From positions 11,498,417 through 11,562,416 of the forward strand of contig NC_045149.1 in assembly GCF_008831285.2 (NCBI RefSeq): a stretch of 64,000 nt of DNA. Reading direction: 5' to 3'. Each line of letters opens with the position of its first letter. The stretch's first letter is position 1. This document shows, in pieces, positions 50,801 through 55,400 of this stretch. Both the position numbers and the translations under genes were made by a program. The notes below the pieces were generated by a model. The model did not search any database. It had not been told where the DNA came from and saw only the letters and a list, made by a program, of their open reading frames with translations. Source of the stretch: Nymphaea colorata (lineage: Eukaryota; Streptophyta; Magnoliopsida; Nymphaeales; Nymphaeaceae).

Positions 50801-53800
50801 GGCTGCTGCCATCACTGGAACCACATGGGTTGATTGTTGTTGACTAAAGTTGGAGAGTGGATTTCAGGATGTATCTTATTGTGTGATAGCTAGAGTACTA
50901 TAAACATCTTTCAATCATGTTCACCATAGTCATGCCGAACATATCATGATTGACCAAAATCTTGTGAGGCAATAGGTAGTTGAGAAGGAGATCGAGCATG
51001 AGTTTGTTCAAATAAAAGAGCGGGTGGTAAGGCCGGCAAGTTGTTCATAATACAAAACCATTTATAACTTGAGGGGGGGGTGAAAGGACGTGTATGCTTA
51101 TGTTGTATTTGGAGAAAACTACACATGTTCTTTTACATTGTATTTTATATCCTCTGTGTGTATAGTGGCAGGCCAGTTATTTCGTGTATACATGTTACTT
51201 TGTCCATATAAAATAAGTGATTAGAATAAAATATTATTAGGGCACACCCTACATCTTTGAGATTGCTGTTTTTGCTGTTGAGGTATCCCCTTAGATCTTG
51301 TCTCCTCTTCTTCCTCATTGGTAAACAAATCTGGACACCATAGTCTTAACACTTTGAGAAGCTATATGAAAGATATCTGGGAAGAACTTTATTTTCAGCA
51401 TCACCCATGCCAGGATATGGTAAATGCTATATGGTGGTAATGTGCATTTCCCAGATGCCATGCTTCAAAGCTCAGCATGCTGGGCAGCACTCTGTTGTTG
51501 CTATGGTTAATTGGAAATTTTGAGGGCTAACAGTGTGGTTGCAGCTATCTTAGCAAGGTCAAAGATTTATATTACCTTTAGGATGTGTTTGATTGCCTAG
51601 GATCTTAGATCTGAGGTTTGATATCCTGGGATCTAAGTTCCTATGATTTCAGATCAAGGTTATTAGCAAGGATCAAACTTTTTGTTTTGAAGCATAAAGA
51701 ACTACGCTTGGGGATTACAGATTCATTGTGATTACACCAGGATACCAGGATCTTAGAACCGTGAACCAAGACCTCAAGATGTCCAACATGAATTTGATAA
51801 TGCACCATGTGAGTGATCAGTTTCCTTTAACTAAATGGATGATATCTAAACATTTTAAACTGACAATCAAGCACCTCTATTTGCTACAAATTTCTGATTC
51901 AAGGAAAAAGAATGCCATAGCCACTTGTAGTGTCTGACTCAGAACAAAGCCAAGTAACTTCCATAACTCATTCTGAGCTTGGTTCCATTTATTCTGTGTA
52001 TTCCATGAGAACTGAAAGTTCTTCAACCTTGGCTGTGTATAAAGATAAGGCTGAACATGATGACTCCCATCTAAAAGCATTCTTCACAGTTCCAGTCATA
52101 TAGCTAGGATGTGCATTTACAAAAACATGCAAAGGAATAATATAATATATAATTTGCTGAATGATAGATCACATTTTATAGGCATTTTACAGTTCCGAAT
52201 GTGAAATTACTTGTGAAATCAAGTCCATATAACAGAAAATTATATGCCATTTTTAAATCTTCAAGGTCTTAGACATGAAAATATATAGTTAATTATGTTA
52301 AAAATACATGCCAACAAAGATCAGAATTTTGGGTGTCACAATGATTGGAACTCTCACCATGTAATGCTTATTTGTTCAAATTTTGCTTGTAGCAAGGGAT
52401 GCATATGTCTGGGTTTGGAGCTTTGCATGGATAAAATCACCAACTAAAGTATGCTGAGCCTAGAAGGGTTGCTTAACCTTTGGCCTTTACAGTCACCACA
52501 TCAAAGAGCTTTAACCAGTGATCCCCAAGCCCATCTTGATACCCACATCTATTACAGTCTCAATCTCAGAACTACTCTTGGTCTTGCTTGCCGTTGGTGC
52601 TATTGGAGAAAAGAATGCTACCATCACTCTATCTTAGCCAAAAACTTACAGCAACCAAAGCTACACGAAGCTAGGTTTTTCAAACTTGTTGCTTCAAATG
52701 AATTAAATGATTTTAGTGACAGCCATCATCTTGTTTATTTTAATGTGAATAGCTACCTGCACTGAACTAAGCTAGAAGTGGTGCTGAAAGATTTTTAGAG
52801 AACTTACCAAGTTTCTATTCATGATATAGTTCATTGGGAAAAACAAGAAAACAGATCATAACTCGTGCATCATGTGAAGGAAAAAAGAGTTTCTTCCTGT
52901 CAGAGATTCTTCTGTTTCAAGCCATTGAATATGTAGGTTAAACCAGTCACAAAAAATGTATTATTTTCGAAAAAAATGCGAGAAAATGAAATGCCGTTTT
53001 AAACTAAAAAAAACACTGTTTTTTTGAAAAAAAAATTAAATTTTCTTATTTTTTTCACTTTTTTCTCATTTTTTTTATTTTTTTAATGCCAAACATTTTT
53101 TTTTCATTTTTCATTTTTTATTTGTTGTAAATATACTTATCTTTTGATGTTTGTGTTATTATTTTCTCACTTATTTTATTTTCCCCATTTTTTTCTGTAT
53201 TTTTAAGCCCGTCGTATTATATTCGAAAAAAACCTCGCCGTTTAAAACTTCGAGACATTATTTGTGACTATGGGTTAAACTAAAGAAATGTGTAGTTAAA
53301 ATGATTTGATTATAATACATAATTCTCTTTTTCCTCTCAAACCTTTGTTGATTTTAATAAAAGAAGAGCTCAGTATGCCAAGTGACAGACTAAAAGGTGA
53401 TCCAAGTCTTCAGATCAAGTTGTTTCAGAATTTTCCTGGTATCACATGCCCTCTACCTGTTGCATCAGGATCTTCCACATACCCATTTTTCTTGTCGTTA
53501 CTTTGGTAAATATCATATGGATAGATGGTAGTGGTAGTGGTTGCATCTTAGTGATTATTTAAATTGATTATAAATTATTTGACCAACTAATAATAAATTC
53601 CAGTAAATGCTGATATTAAAAAAAAAAAAAAACCATGGCTGTTTTGGTTATCCAAGGACCAAAACTTTGAACAAGTGGTGGTAATCACTGGTTTTATGCC
53701 TTGGAATTGTGGGGAAGGGACAGTGACGATGATGGCCATACCCTTTTTGGCTCCACTCTGTTAACAGTAATGGCTGACCCACCATGGTTCCTTCCCATCT

Positions 53801-53923
53801 TCTGGACTGGTGGGTGTTCTATGTTTCACCTCCTCACTTTTCCCTTTTCCAAGTTGCCAGTGTTCTCTTCTAGTTCTTGTTTTGGCTCACCCTACTTAAA
53901 GAGAAAGTGGCGTTTTTATGTGA

Positions 53924-53958
<35 letters not shown>

Positions 53959-55062
53959 AGTGCTGAAACCTCTGGACAACACAGAGATGCATGAACAGTT
54001 CTATCTCCCCCTTTCCCCTTTCTGAGTGACAGAGAGACAGAGTGTGTGTGAGAGGGCAGATTACAAGAGATGCATTAATCTTAGAACCACACATTTTACA
54101 TCCAAAACCCCCATACAACAAGAAATCCGTGGTTTCTGGCCTGCATCTGCATCCACTACTAGTTGCAAAAACATGGATGAAATTTAATGTGATAATAGTG
54201 GATTTCAAGCAGGCTTCCTCAGATCTGATATCGAGGCAATGAAAAACAACCTTTGGATTTGACATCTTTACCAACTGGCATCTCAAGATTTTGCTTATTT
54301 TCTCTTCTAACTTGATGAATATGCTTAACAGGAATTCCATTTCTTGTAAGATTATTTGGATTGGGTCCAATATAGGTGAGTAATATGGCCAGTGTCTGTT
54401 GCTTTGCTCTTGAACCATCTGACAGATGTATATATGTTTTTGCATCTTTCTGTCAACGAAGACTTGGAAGTGCTTTTTGTGGGATACACTTTCAAGCTTT
54501 TTGTTTTGGCCATAATTTTATTATTTTGAAAATCATTGTCTTTCATCTTACATAAGCTTGCAGAATAAATGGGAAAATGTAAGCATCTGGAAGGCTCTGC
54601 AAATCATTTAGGAATTGTATGTGCCTTAGATGCATCATAAGTACTGTCGTTAACATGTCCAATTAATTCACAATGGTTATATGATTGATTATGGCTCTGT
54701 GATTAGTTACTTGGATTTATGTTTAAGTCACCCTGGGAATGATTTATGGATCGCAAGTTAGACTACATGGCTATTTTCATTGAGTGGATATGCACTTTTT
54801 AACTTTCTCATTTAATTCCATCAACTTGTGTTGATCTTTTGATATTTTGGTTGGTTATCCCCTTTATCATTGTGTTCATATACACATACACATATGTGCC
54901 TATGCTTCTCAATTAACATAATGGCTTCTTGGCATATTTCAGTTGTGTGAAGCAACTGGGAGTTCACTGGGTTATGGGTTCTCACGTATGGGGACTAAAG
55001 CTAAACCTCAATCTCTGGATAGTGATGATGATCGGGTCATTGAGGGAACCTTGGCAATTTGA
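1772..55062 (+). CDS. KEA2: Chloroplast K+ efflux antiporter, KEA1/KEA2 type (20 exons)
   Basis: The product is a K+/H+ antiporter of the CPA2 (KefC-like) family. KEA1 and KEA2 are known to act in the plastid inner envelope in stromal K+, pH and osmotic balance. My exon joins are 1772-3825, 4416-4584, 4813-4903, 14483-14619, 14728-14787, 14867-14986, 18989-19057, 22049-22114, 25104-25193, 28905-29009, 29091-29219, 32280-32489, 32705-32854, 33717-33770, 33886-33944, 43139-43205, 43285-43461, 44392-44448, 46964-47038 and 54943-55062. They total 4059 nt, or 1352 residues and a stop. The protein has a Ser/Arg-rich transit-like N-terminus, coiled coils at about 199-295 and 353-452, and an antiporter domain at about 746-1135 with the FQD ion-site motif (Q900-D901). 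An RCK/TrkA-N fold follows at about 1157-1275 with GFGRVG. The start is the ATG at 1772; the open frame extends 8 codons further 5' but without an ATG. It is longer than Arabidopsis KEA1 and KEA2 (about 1170-1190), mostly in exon 1. KEA1 and KEA2 cannot be told apart here. Confidence 0.96.
4416..4584 (+). CDS. KEA2: KEA exon 2
   Basis: The acceptor TTACAG joins phase 2 to give a hydrophobic end (GTLFLVI). A basic linker with [10 protein letters not shown] follows, as in KEA1/KEA2. The donor is GAG|GTATGT. Confidence 0.93.
4813..4903 (+). CDS. KEA2: KEA exon 3: first antiporter helix
   Basis: The exon reads a conserved [17 protein letters not shown] block and ends at PG with one base left over (phase 1). 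The donor GTACGT opens the 9.6-kb intron 3. Confidence 0.95.
5048..5443. mobile_element. hAT-type MITE, copy 1 (degraded left end)
   Basis: The right end reads CTTGCCGTTAAAATCCTGAG and then TTTTGTGACAATG, closely matching the right end of the copy at 52944-53272. Flanks GTTTTGAA (5040) and GTTTTGAG (5444) look like a worn 8-bp target duplication. The left inverted end is poorly preserved. The interior is poly-A/T rich, as in the other copies. Confidence 0.55.
5783..6066 (-). repeat. Element B 3' LTR (left copy)
   Basis: It shares long blocks with 13099-13357, including GATAGATGAGAGGCTAAGAA and CCTAAACTTATATTAGAA. It ends TTTTAACA and is followed by the purine tract. The first few bases are lost or altered compared with the other copy. 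Confidence 0.8.
6201..6896 (-). pseudogene. Element B gag remnant
   Basis: The minus strand carries two frames with homology to the gag of element A. An N-terminal part near 6880-6600 contains a [10 protein letters not shown]-like motif. A UBN2-type middle part near 6489-6244 contains [14 protein letters not shown]. Frameshifts separate them. The zinc knuckle and all pol domains are absent. Confidence 0.75.
6970..7385. repeat. Direct repeat of about 65 bp inside element B
   Basis: The block GAGAATAGGTTGCTTTC, a T-rich run, and GGATTCAGTAGAATGCGATA-ATAACAAG occurs at 6971-7039 and again at 7314-7378. Copies differ mainly in T-run length. This looks like a local duplication in the untranslated part of element B. 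Confidence 0.8.
7466..7921 (-). repeat. Element A 3' LTR (left copy, 456 bp)
   Basis: Begins TGATAGAAATG and ends TTTTAACA. A 35-bp GA run lies at 7523-7557, 16 bp shorter than in the other LTR. Otherwise it differs from 12454-12925 only at one A/G site near 7802. Confidence 0.95.
7916..12232 (-). CDS. Element A gag-pol polyprotein (Ty1/copia), intact
   Basis: An uninterrupted frame of about 1438 codons from the chosen Met (MENLSHSG, at 12232); the open frame extends 33 codons further upstream. Domains in order: UBN2-type gag; CCHC zinc knuckle ([14 protein letters not shown]); aspartic protease (LDSGAATH); GAG-pre-integrase; integrase core with [14 protein letters not shown] and [10 protein letters not shown]; reverse transcriptase with [13 protein letters not shown] and catalytic YVDD at 8883-8894; RNase H with SSTEAEY and [10 protein letters not shown]. 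The frame reads through the purine tract and stops in the first bases of the 3' LTR (TGT TAA). All catalytic motifs are present, so it may be autonomous. Confidence 0.96.
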   Translation of the reverse strand: MENLSHSGMSSSFLPHLIIEKLNHENYLIWKRQIMPFIRSQGLFGHLDGSTKAPPISVLQEIKNEAGEVIAVHEDNNPEHAMWMRRDQSLVAYILSTLSQQVLLSVSDDCTAEELWETLADTFSQISEARIMYLKKEFQNLSKGSTSIMDYLGRIKAVADQLAASGNNISDKEKVQQTLNGLGHDYHAFITALEVLPVLSSFNELHGKLLQHEMNMKRVIERTDQGNSQNVLAMNVKFGKSHGNSNHGGRGILPTPHNQGMSPLDTSRKIPICFQCNKKGHMKAQCWFNPQNKNKGVRHDYKQGGQSSKSTAEDMQQLLMAAFSKMTIKQNEQGEWFLDSGAATHVTGNAGKLTNLSPHYGRSCIITGDGKSHPITHIGNAHIPLSSSSLSLSNVVLAPNIKKNIISISKLIDDTSSSVEFTPSSVYVKDLQTKKMFARGERQGNMYVLKECLPKDSSTFDIGLKTFSLSHNASSVPSSCHFQSKVRGPNQFLESDLWHSRLGHCGRHFIEKLVTDSLIPRSSLPLTSSVKKCSSCGLCKSHVLPFHNINQRASKPFETIFSDVWGPAPIDSMSGSRYYVLFIDSYSRFTWIYFMKHKSEVPHIFRNFYAMIQTKFSSNVVHFQCDGGGEYSSLDFIEFLREKGITRQISCPYTPQQNGVVERKHRHIVESAMSMMHDTNVPISLWTEAFHTAVYIINCLPMTLLMSKSPYFTLLGKQPDYKNLKVFGCVCYVHVDAALRNKFQDKAIQCRFVGYADEYKGFRCYDPTTKRIKTSRNVIFDEHSFDNTNEMPMTIESYDPWTSTQLFNADPVIENDVPQSEDSERAIQPSDMAQSENQEDPTQSLSHHENNNEQSNDAHRYSGLIYSRRLRDRDAHSEEDNMPHLRRSQRIRHPIHRWVSYDSLSLDFQLFMAKVGKEEEPTSFDEASKSHHWRKAMKEEMDALHECGTWEIVPRPHEKNVVGSKWVYKIKYKPDGSIERHKARLVAKGFTQQYGEDYDETFSPVIKMGTIRVIISLAVEYGWRLHQMDVKNAFLHGDLREEVYMEQPPGYTKGDSHAWVCKLRKSIYGLKQASRSWFDSFSCKIQECGFRRCPLDHSLFIYRKENIFTLLLIYVDDIVITGNSEKHIEEAKVLMMQNFKMKELGDLRFFLGVEIDRHNNRLTLTQQKYTLDLLKKSGMSDCKPVGTPSVLNQRLSAQDGELYEDPTQYRSIVGALQYLTFTRPDIIYAVNQVSQFMHAPRDTHMDAVKRILRYLKGTAGDGLVYGKSENITTGHQLMTFTDADWAGDPDQRKSISGFCIFIGRNLVSWSCRKQKAVARSSTEAEYRCMAAGTAEVTWVRHLLEDIGEKIKTSMLMCDNQSAINIAFNPVQHGRTKHIEIDQHFVRQKVEDKEIQPIYVRTDEQVADLFTKGLTKERFWFLKGKLYMVQNHAQLEGGC
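12441..12453 (-). other. Element A primer-binding site
   Basis: The minus strand reads TGGTATCAGAGAG directly inside the 5' LTR. It is complementary to the 3' end of plant initiator-Met tRNA, the usual copia primer. Confidence 0.9.
12454..12925 (-). repeat. Element A 5' LTR (right copy, 472 bp)
   Basis: Near-identical to 7466-7921, with a 51-bp GA run (12511-12561). The minus strand carries a TATAAATA box at about 12621-12628, the probable promoter of the element. Confidence 0.95.
13099..13357 (-). repeat. Element B 5' LTR (right copy)
   Basis: Begins TGTGAGAAATCTGG right after the tRNA primer site and ends CTTTAACA. Partner of 5783-6066, with many substitutions and small gaps. Confidence 0.85.
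14483..14619 (+). CDS. KEA2: KEA exon 4
   Basis: This exon encodes the conserved helices with [15 protein letters not shown], ending in NIGLE. The acceptor phase completes the split Gly. The donor GTGAAA departs from the usual GTAAGT pattern. Confidence 0.96.
14728..14787 (+). CDS. KEA2: KEA exon 5
   Basis: A 20-codon exon reading [20 protein letters not shown], near-invariant in KEA1/KEA2. Borders are TTGCAG and GTATGC. Confidence 0.96.
14867..14986 (+). CDS. KEA2: KEA exon 6
   Basis: A 40-codon exon with two hydrophobic helices, including the [13 protein letters not shown] motif of CPA2 antiporters. Borders are TGTAG and GTTATA. Confidence 0.96.
15319..15610. repeat. CCTAGG-rich repeat, probable DNA-transposon fragment
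   Basis: Repeated GCCTAGG/CACCTAGG words occur near 15350, 15430, 15470 and 15588, arranged partly as inverted repeats. The texture resembles the ends of the element at 46036-46859. No target duplication was found. Confidence 0.35.
16260..16980 (-). mobile_element. Truncated copia element: 5' LTR plus primer site
   Basis: The minus strand has a primer-like TGGTATCAAAGCTAGATC just left of an LTR-like sequence from 16467 (TGTAAACG) to about 16980 (TTCTAACA). The LTR shares AGCTAGCTGTTGG and an A-rich AAAATAATG-type segment with the LTRs of element D, suggesting a related family. Only a short internal stretch remains to the left. Confidence 0.6.
16796..16832. repeat. (AT)n microsatellite
   Basis: Uninterrupted AT run inside the LTR-like sequence of intron 6, followed by a short TG run near 16850. 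Confidence 0.95.
17011..17034. repeat. (GA)n microsatellite
   Basis: A 24-bp AG run just after the truncated copia LTR. Confidence 0.95.
18989..19057 (+). CDS. KEA2: KEA exon 7
   Basis: A 23-codon exon with [20 protein letters not shown], ending in the Gln of the antiporter Q-D ion-binding pair. Borders are ATACAG and GTATCT. Confidence 0.96.
19058..22048 (+). other. Intron 7 (3.0 kb), no clear element
   Basis: AT-rich DNA. A stretch at 20290-21030 has broken open frames, one Lys/Met/Glu-rich and faintly like the linker of a retrotransposon gag. No motif supports a call, and I see no LTRs or inverted-repeat ends. Confidence 0.6.
22049..22114 (+). CDS. KEA2: KEA exon 8
   Basis: A 22-codon exon opening with [16 protein letters not shown]. 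The first Asp is the ion-site Asp of the Q-D pair, so intron 7 falls exactly between the two residues. Donor is GTAAGC. Confidence 0.96.
24032..24102. repeat. Compound (AT)n / (CA)n microsatellite
   Basis: An AT run of about 47 bp, then CACACACGCACACACACACA-type sequence. Confidence 0.95.
24410..24482. repeat. Compound (CA)n / (TA)n microsatellite
   Basis: A CA run of about 31 bp followed by a TA run of about 34 bp, in intron 8. Confidence 0.95.
25104..25193 (+). CDS. KEA2: KEA exon 9
   Basis: A 30-codon exon, [13 protein letters not shown] followed by a hydrophobic helix ending GGRL. Borders are GTTTAG and GTAATA. Confidence 0.95.
25940..26228 (+). repeat. GA-rich minisatellite
   Basis: Irregular tandem copies of a GAGGAGAGGAGGAAGAGAGA-type unit about 50-60 bp apart. 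It creates a long artefactual open frame of Glu/Arg residues on one strand and Ser/Leu/Pro on the other. It lies just downstream of the LTR TATA box, so it would be in the transcribed leader. Confidence 0.85.
27398..28181. mobile_element. Non-autonomous DNA element with ACGATAC subterminal repeats
   Basis: It is flanked by a perfect 8-bp duplication, GTATAAAG (27390-27397 and 28182-28189). Ends are inverted copies of CAATGTTAT. About 190 bp at the left and 95 bp at the right are packed with CGTATCG/ACGATACG words in both orientations, many palindromic. The middle is AT-rich with no transposase. The 8-bp duplication suggests a hAT-type mover (inference). Confidence 0.85.
28905..29009 (+). CDS. 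KEA2: KEA exon 10
   Basis: A 35-codon exon reading [20 protein letters not shown] and then a helix ending SLLTAR. Borders are GGCAG and GTAAGC. Confidence 0.96.
29091..29219 (+). CDS. KEA2: KEA exon 11
   Basis: A 43-codon exon with [20 protein letters not shown] and the [17 protein letters not shown] block. Borders are GGACAG and GTATGT. Confidence 0.97.
29610..30204. mobile_element. Possible non-autonomous DNA element with GGTACGGGTGC-type ends
   Basis: The left end has ACATAGGTACGGGTGCCGG. The right end, read on the other strand, has ACATGGGTAC and GTACCCATACCAGTCGGGTG. The ends look like worn inverted repeats around an AT-rich centre. No target duplication could be fixed because of adjacent TA repeats. 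Confidence 0.4.
30205..30267. repeat. (TA)n microsatellite, 63 bp
   Basis: Perfect TA array in intron 11, next to a putative DNA-element end. Confidence 0.95.
30452..30746. mobile_element. hAT-type MITE, copy 2
   Basis: 295 bp with ends CATTGTCACA on the left and TGTGTGATAATG on the right (inverted: CATTATCACACA). It has a perfect 8-bp duplication GTTGAAAG (30444-30451 and 30747-30754). The interior is A/T-rich with CTCGAG- and TTGCCG-type words shared with the copies at 5048 and 52944. No coding capacity. Confidence 0.85.
30798..31096. mobile_element. GC-rich-ended MITE, hAT-like
   Basis: 299 bp. Left end TAAGGTTGGGCATTGGG and right end, inverted, TAAGCCTGGGCATCGAG. Flanks TTTGCAGC (30790) and CTTGCAGC (31097) match at 7 of 8 bases, like a target duplication. 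GGGCCTGGGCCCGGG-type ends surround an AT-rich centre. It lies only 51 bp from MITE copy 2. Confidence 0.8.
31898..32200 (-). mobile_element. Copia 3'-end remnant
   Basis: The CAAGTTGTACATTG and ACAACTTCTTCTTTAGAAGCC words around 32135-32185 match the sequence just inside the 3' LTR of elements A and B. The stretch to the left may be a worn LTR. No coding domain remains. Confidence 0.45.
32280..32489 (+). CDS. KEA2: KEA exon 12
   Basis: A 70-codon exon opening [10 protein letters not shown] and ending with [20 protein letters not shown], a hallmark of KEA1/KEA2. Borders are TTTCAG and GTATGC. Confidence 0.97.
32705..32854 (+). CDS. KEA2: KEA exon 13: last antiporter helices
   Basis: A 50-codon exon with [20 protein letters not shown], then the linker to the regulatory domain ([11 protein letters not shown]). 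Borders are TTGCAG and GTAAGT. Confidence 0.97.
32855..33716 (+). other. Intron 13 (0.86 kb), nothing recognised
   Basis: T-rich intron sequence. I see no element, repeat end or conserved frame. Confidence 0.7.
33717..33770 (+). CDS. KEA2: KEA exon 14: start of RCK/TrkA-N domain
   Basis: An 18-codon exon, [18 protein letters not shown], carrying the Rossmann glycine motif G-x-G-x-x-G for nucleotide binding. The donor GTGGTT is weak. Confidence 0.95.
33886..33944 (+). CDS. KEA2: KEA exon 15
   Basis: The exon reads [18 protein letters not shown] and ends in phase 2. Borders are TTTTAG and GTAAAG, the latter opening the 9.2-kb intron 15. Confidence 0.95.
35297..35327. repeat. (AT)n microsatellite
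   Basis: A 31-bp AT run within copia relic F. Confidence 0.95.
35728..36011 (+). repeat. Element C 5' LTR
   Basis: 284 bp, TGTTAAGTTTG to ATCTTACA, with a TATATAATG box-like sequence near 35867. Confidence 0.93.
36308..37198 (+). pseudogene. Element C gag, broken
   Basis: The frame from ATG 36308 matches the gag of element A ([32 protein letters not shown]) with a zinc knuckle [14 protein letters not shown] at about 37127. In-frame stops lie at 36407-36409, 36512-36514 and 37196-37198. The first replaces a Gln present in element A. Confidence 0.85.
37199..38976 (+). pseudogene. Element C protease and integrase, frameshifted
   Basis: Protease motif VDSGAATH at about 37340. A frame change near 37750 separates it from the GAG-pre-integrase ([13 protein letters not shown]). 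The integrase core keeps [14 protein letters not shown] and [12 protein letters not shown]. The segment ends at a TAA (38974-38976) where element A has Gln. Confidence 0.85.
38977..40562 (+). pseudogene. Element C reverse transcriptase and RNase H, broken
   Basis: RT words are visible ([23 protein letters not shown], catalytic YIDD at 39588-39599). Stops at 39097-39099, 39145-39147 and 39900-39902 interrupt it, with a frame change near 39437. RNase H words (TDADW-like near 40095, [11 protein letters not shown] near 40376) are in shifted frames. The reading ends TGT TAA at the LTR border, as in element A. Confidence 0.85.
40563..40847 (+). repeat. Element C 3' LTR
   Basis: 285 bp, partner of 35728-36011. 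Followed by the target duplication AGAAC. Confidence 0.93.
43002..43078. repeat. 38-bp tandem duplication
   Basis: AGTTAGTTTCACATGATAAT followed by ATCC and a TTGGTTGCT/GTAGTTGCT tail occurs at 43004 and 43042, with a few differences. It lies about 60 bp before the branch/acceptor region of exon 16. Confidence 0.85.
43139..43205 (+). CDS. KEA2: KEA exon 16
   Basis: The phase-2 join gives S, then [20 protein letters not shown] and RE, the second half of the Rossmann fold. Borders are TTGCAG and GTGTGG; the latter is a weak donor. Confidence 0.95.
43285..43461 (+). CDS. KEA2: KEA exon 17
   Basis: A 59-codon exon containing [20 protein letters not shown] and ending [10 protein letters not shown], the core of the TrkA-N domain. 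Borders are ACTAG and GTAATT. Confidence 0.96.
43462..44391 (+). other. Intron 17 (0.93 kb)
   Basis: Contains a TG/TA compound microsatellite from 43862. Nothing else is recognised. Confidence 0.7.
43862..43884. repeat. (TG)n microsatellite
   Basis: TG run continuing into a TA-rich stretch in intron 17. Confidence 0.95.
44392..44448 (+). CDS. KEA2: KEA exon 18
   Basis: A 19-codon exon, [19 protein letters not shown], strongly conserved. Borders are TTTAG and GTAATG. Confidence 0.96.
44762..44818. repeat. (AT)n microsatellite, 57 bp
   Basis: Perfect self-complementary AT array in intron 18. Confidence 0.95.
46036..46859. mobile_element. Non-autonomous DNA element with 13-bp perfect inverted ends
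   Basis: The left end TATGTTGTCAAGG (46036-46048) is matched exactly by the inverted right end (46847-46859). GCGCTTGAGCGC and GCCTAGGC-type palindromic words follow on both sides. The 824-bp interior is AT-rich and non-coding. No target duplication is evident. A hAT or Mutator relation is possible but unproven. Confidence 0.75.
46964..47038 (+). CDS. KEA2: KEA exon 19
   Basis: A 25-codon exon, [20 protein letters not shown] and then SELAE. Borders are TTGCAG and GTAAGG. Confidence 0.96.
48140..48328 (+). pseudogene. Copia integrase fragment
   Basis: Reading frames give [20 protein letters not shown] and, after a shift, [10 protein letters not shown], which are the Asp and Glu motif regions of a copia integrase core. 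The fragment stops exactly where the LTR of the antisense element at 48329 begins. It is probably the 5' part of the element whose 3' end lies at 50200-51351. Confidence 0.65.
48329..50110 (-). mobile_element. Antisense copia 3' half with LTR
   Basis: The LTR is at about 48329-48519 (TGTTACACC to TTTCAACA). Next to it, the minus strand encodes the usual LSLTYICSS-type terminal reading, then RNase H ([12 protein letters not shown]-like near 48690) and RT words near 49940-49990 (matching an [10 protein letters not shown] block). Heavily decayed. The 5' half and 5' LTR are missing. Confidence 0.65.
50200..51351 (+). mobile_element. Sense copia 3' end with LTR
   Basis: RT and connection words ([30 protein letters not shown]) and RNase H words ([10 protein letters not shown] at 50680, AEYRSTAAA at 50785, HAEHIMIDQ at 50931) occur in broken frames. 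They are followed by the purine tract GAGGGGGGGG (51071-51080) and an LTR at 51081-51351 (TGAAAGGACG to GTCTTAACA). No matching 5' LTR was found. Confidence 0.7.
52944..53272. mobile_element. hAT-type MITE, copy 3
   Basis: 329 bp with left end CAGTCACAAA and right end TTTGTGACTATG. Perfect 8-bp duplication GGTTAAAC (52936-52943 and 53273-53280). The right subterminal CTCGCCGTTTAAAAC matches CTTGCCGTTAAAATC of copy 1. Interior runs of A and T, no coding capacity. Confidence 0.87.
53926..53955. repeat. (GA)n microsatellite
   Basis: A 30-bp GA run in intron 19. Confidence 0.95.
54943..55062 (+). CDS. KEA2: KEA exon 20: C-terminal tail and stop
   Basis: The last exon encodes [15 protein letters not shown], a variable acidic linker and the conserved terminal EGTLAI, followed by TGA at 55060-55062. 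The acceptor is TTTCAG. Confidence 0.96.
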   Translation: MCEATGSSLGYGFSRMGTKAKPQSLDSDDDRVIEGTLAI

Positions 55063-55400
55063 TTACAAATGCTGTTGGCAGATCTGCATCGAATTTGTAC
55101 AGTTAGTTCATATAGAATGTACAAAATTCCTGGGCAGTGATCGTTTCTCTTCATTTTTGACACATTCAATCTCCATAATTCTAATAGTTCCTCCCATGAT
55201 AGCAGAGTGGAAGTGAAGGAATAAAGAAAAGACAAAGAACGTTGGCTGCCGGTGGAATCAAAGAGGAACCTTTTTTCTTCATCCTCTTTGTTTCTCTTTT
55301 TCCGTCTCTCCGTTCCTACCCTTTAAGGGTTCATATTAAAGGAATGTATTGTATCACACGGATGTGATGAATGCTAAAATTTTCATGATTATCAGTTCTT
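55063..55400 (+). terminator. Probable KEA 3' UTR and polyadenylation region
   Basis: An AATAAA at 55220-55225 lies about 160 bp after the stop, and a TGTATTGTAT stretch lies near 55343. The cleavage site cannot be fixed from sequence alone. Confidence 0.4.

Larger units (their letters stand above)
47039..54942 (+). other. Intron 19 (7.9 kb) with copia relics and a MITE
   Basis: Contains a + strand copia integrase fragment (about 48140-48328), a - strand copia 3' half (48329 to about 50110), a + strand copia 3' end with LTR (about 50200-51351) and a hAT-type MITE (52944-53272). At 47039-48100 and 53280-54942 I see only AT-rich DNA and a GA array. Confidence 0.8.

Noticed and set aside
51570-51878. 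Possible MITE with AGGATGTGTTTGATTGCC and inverted AGGTGCTTGATTGTC ends
   Set aside because: The ends match only partly and no target duplication could be found.
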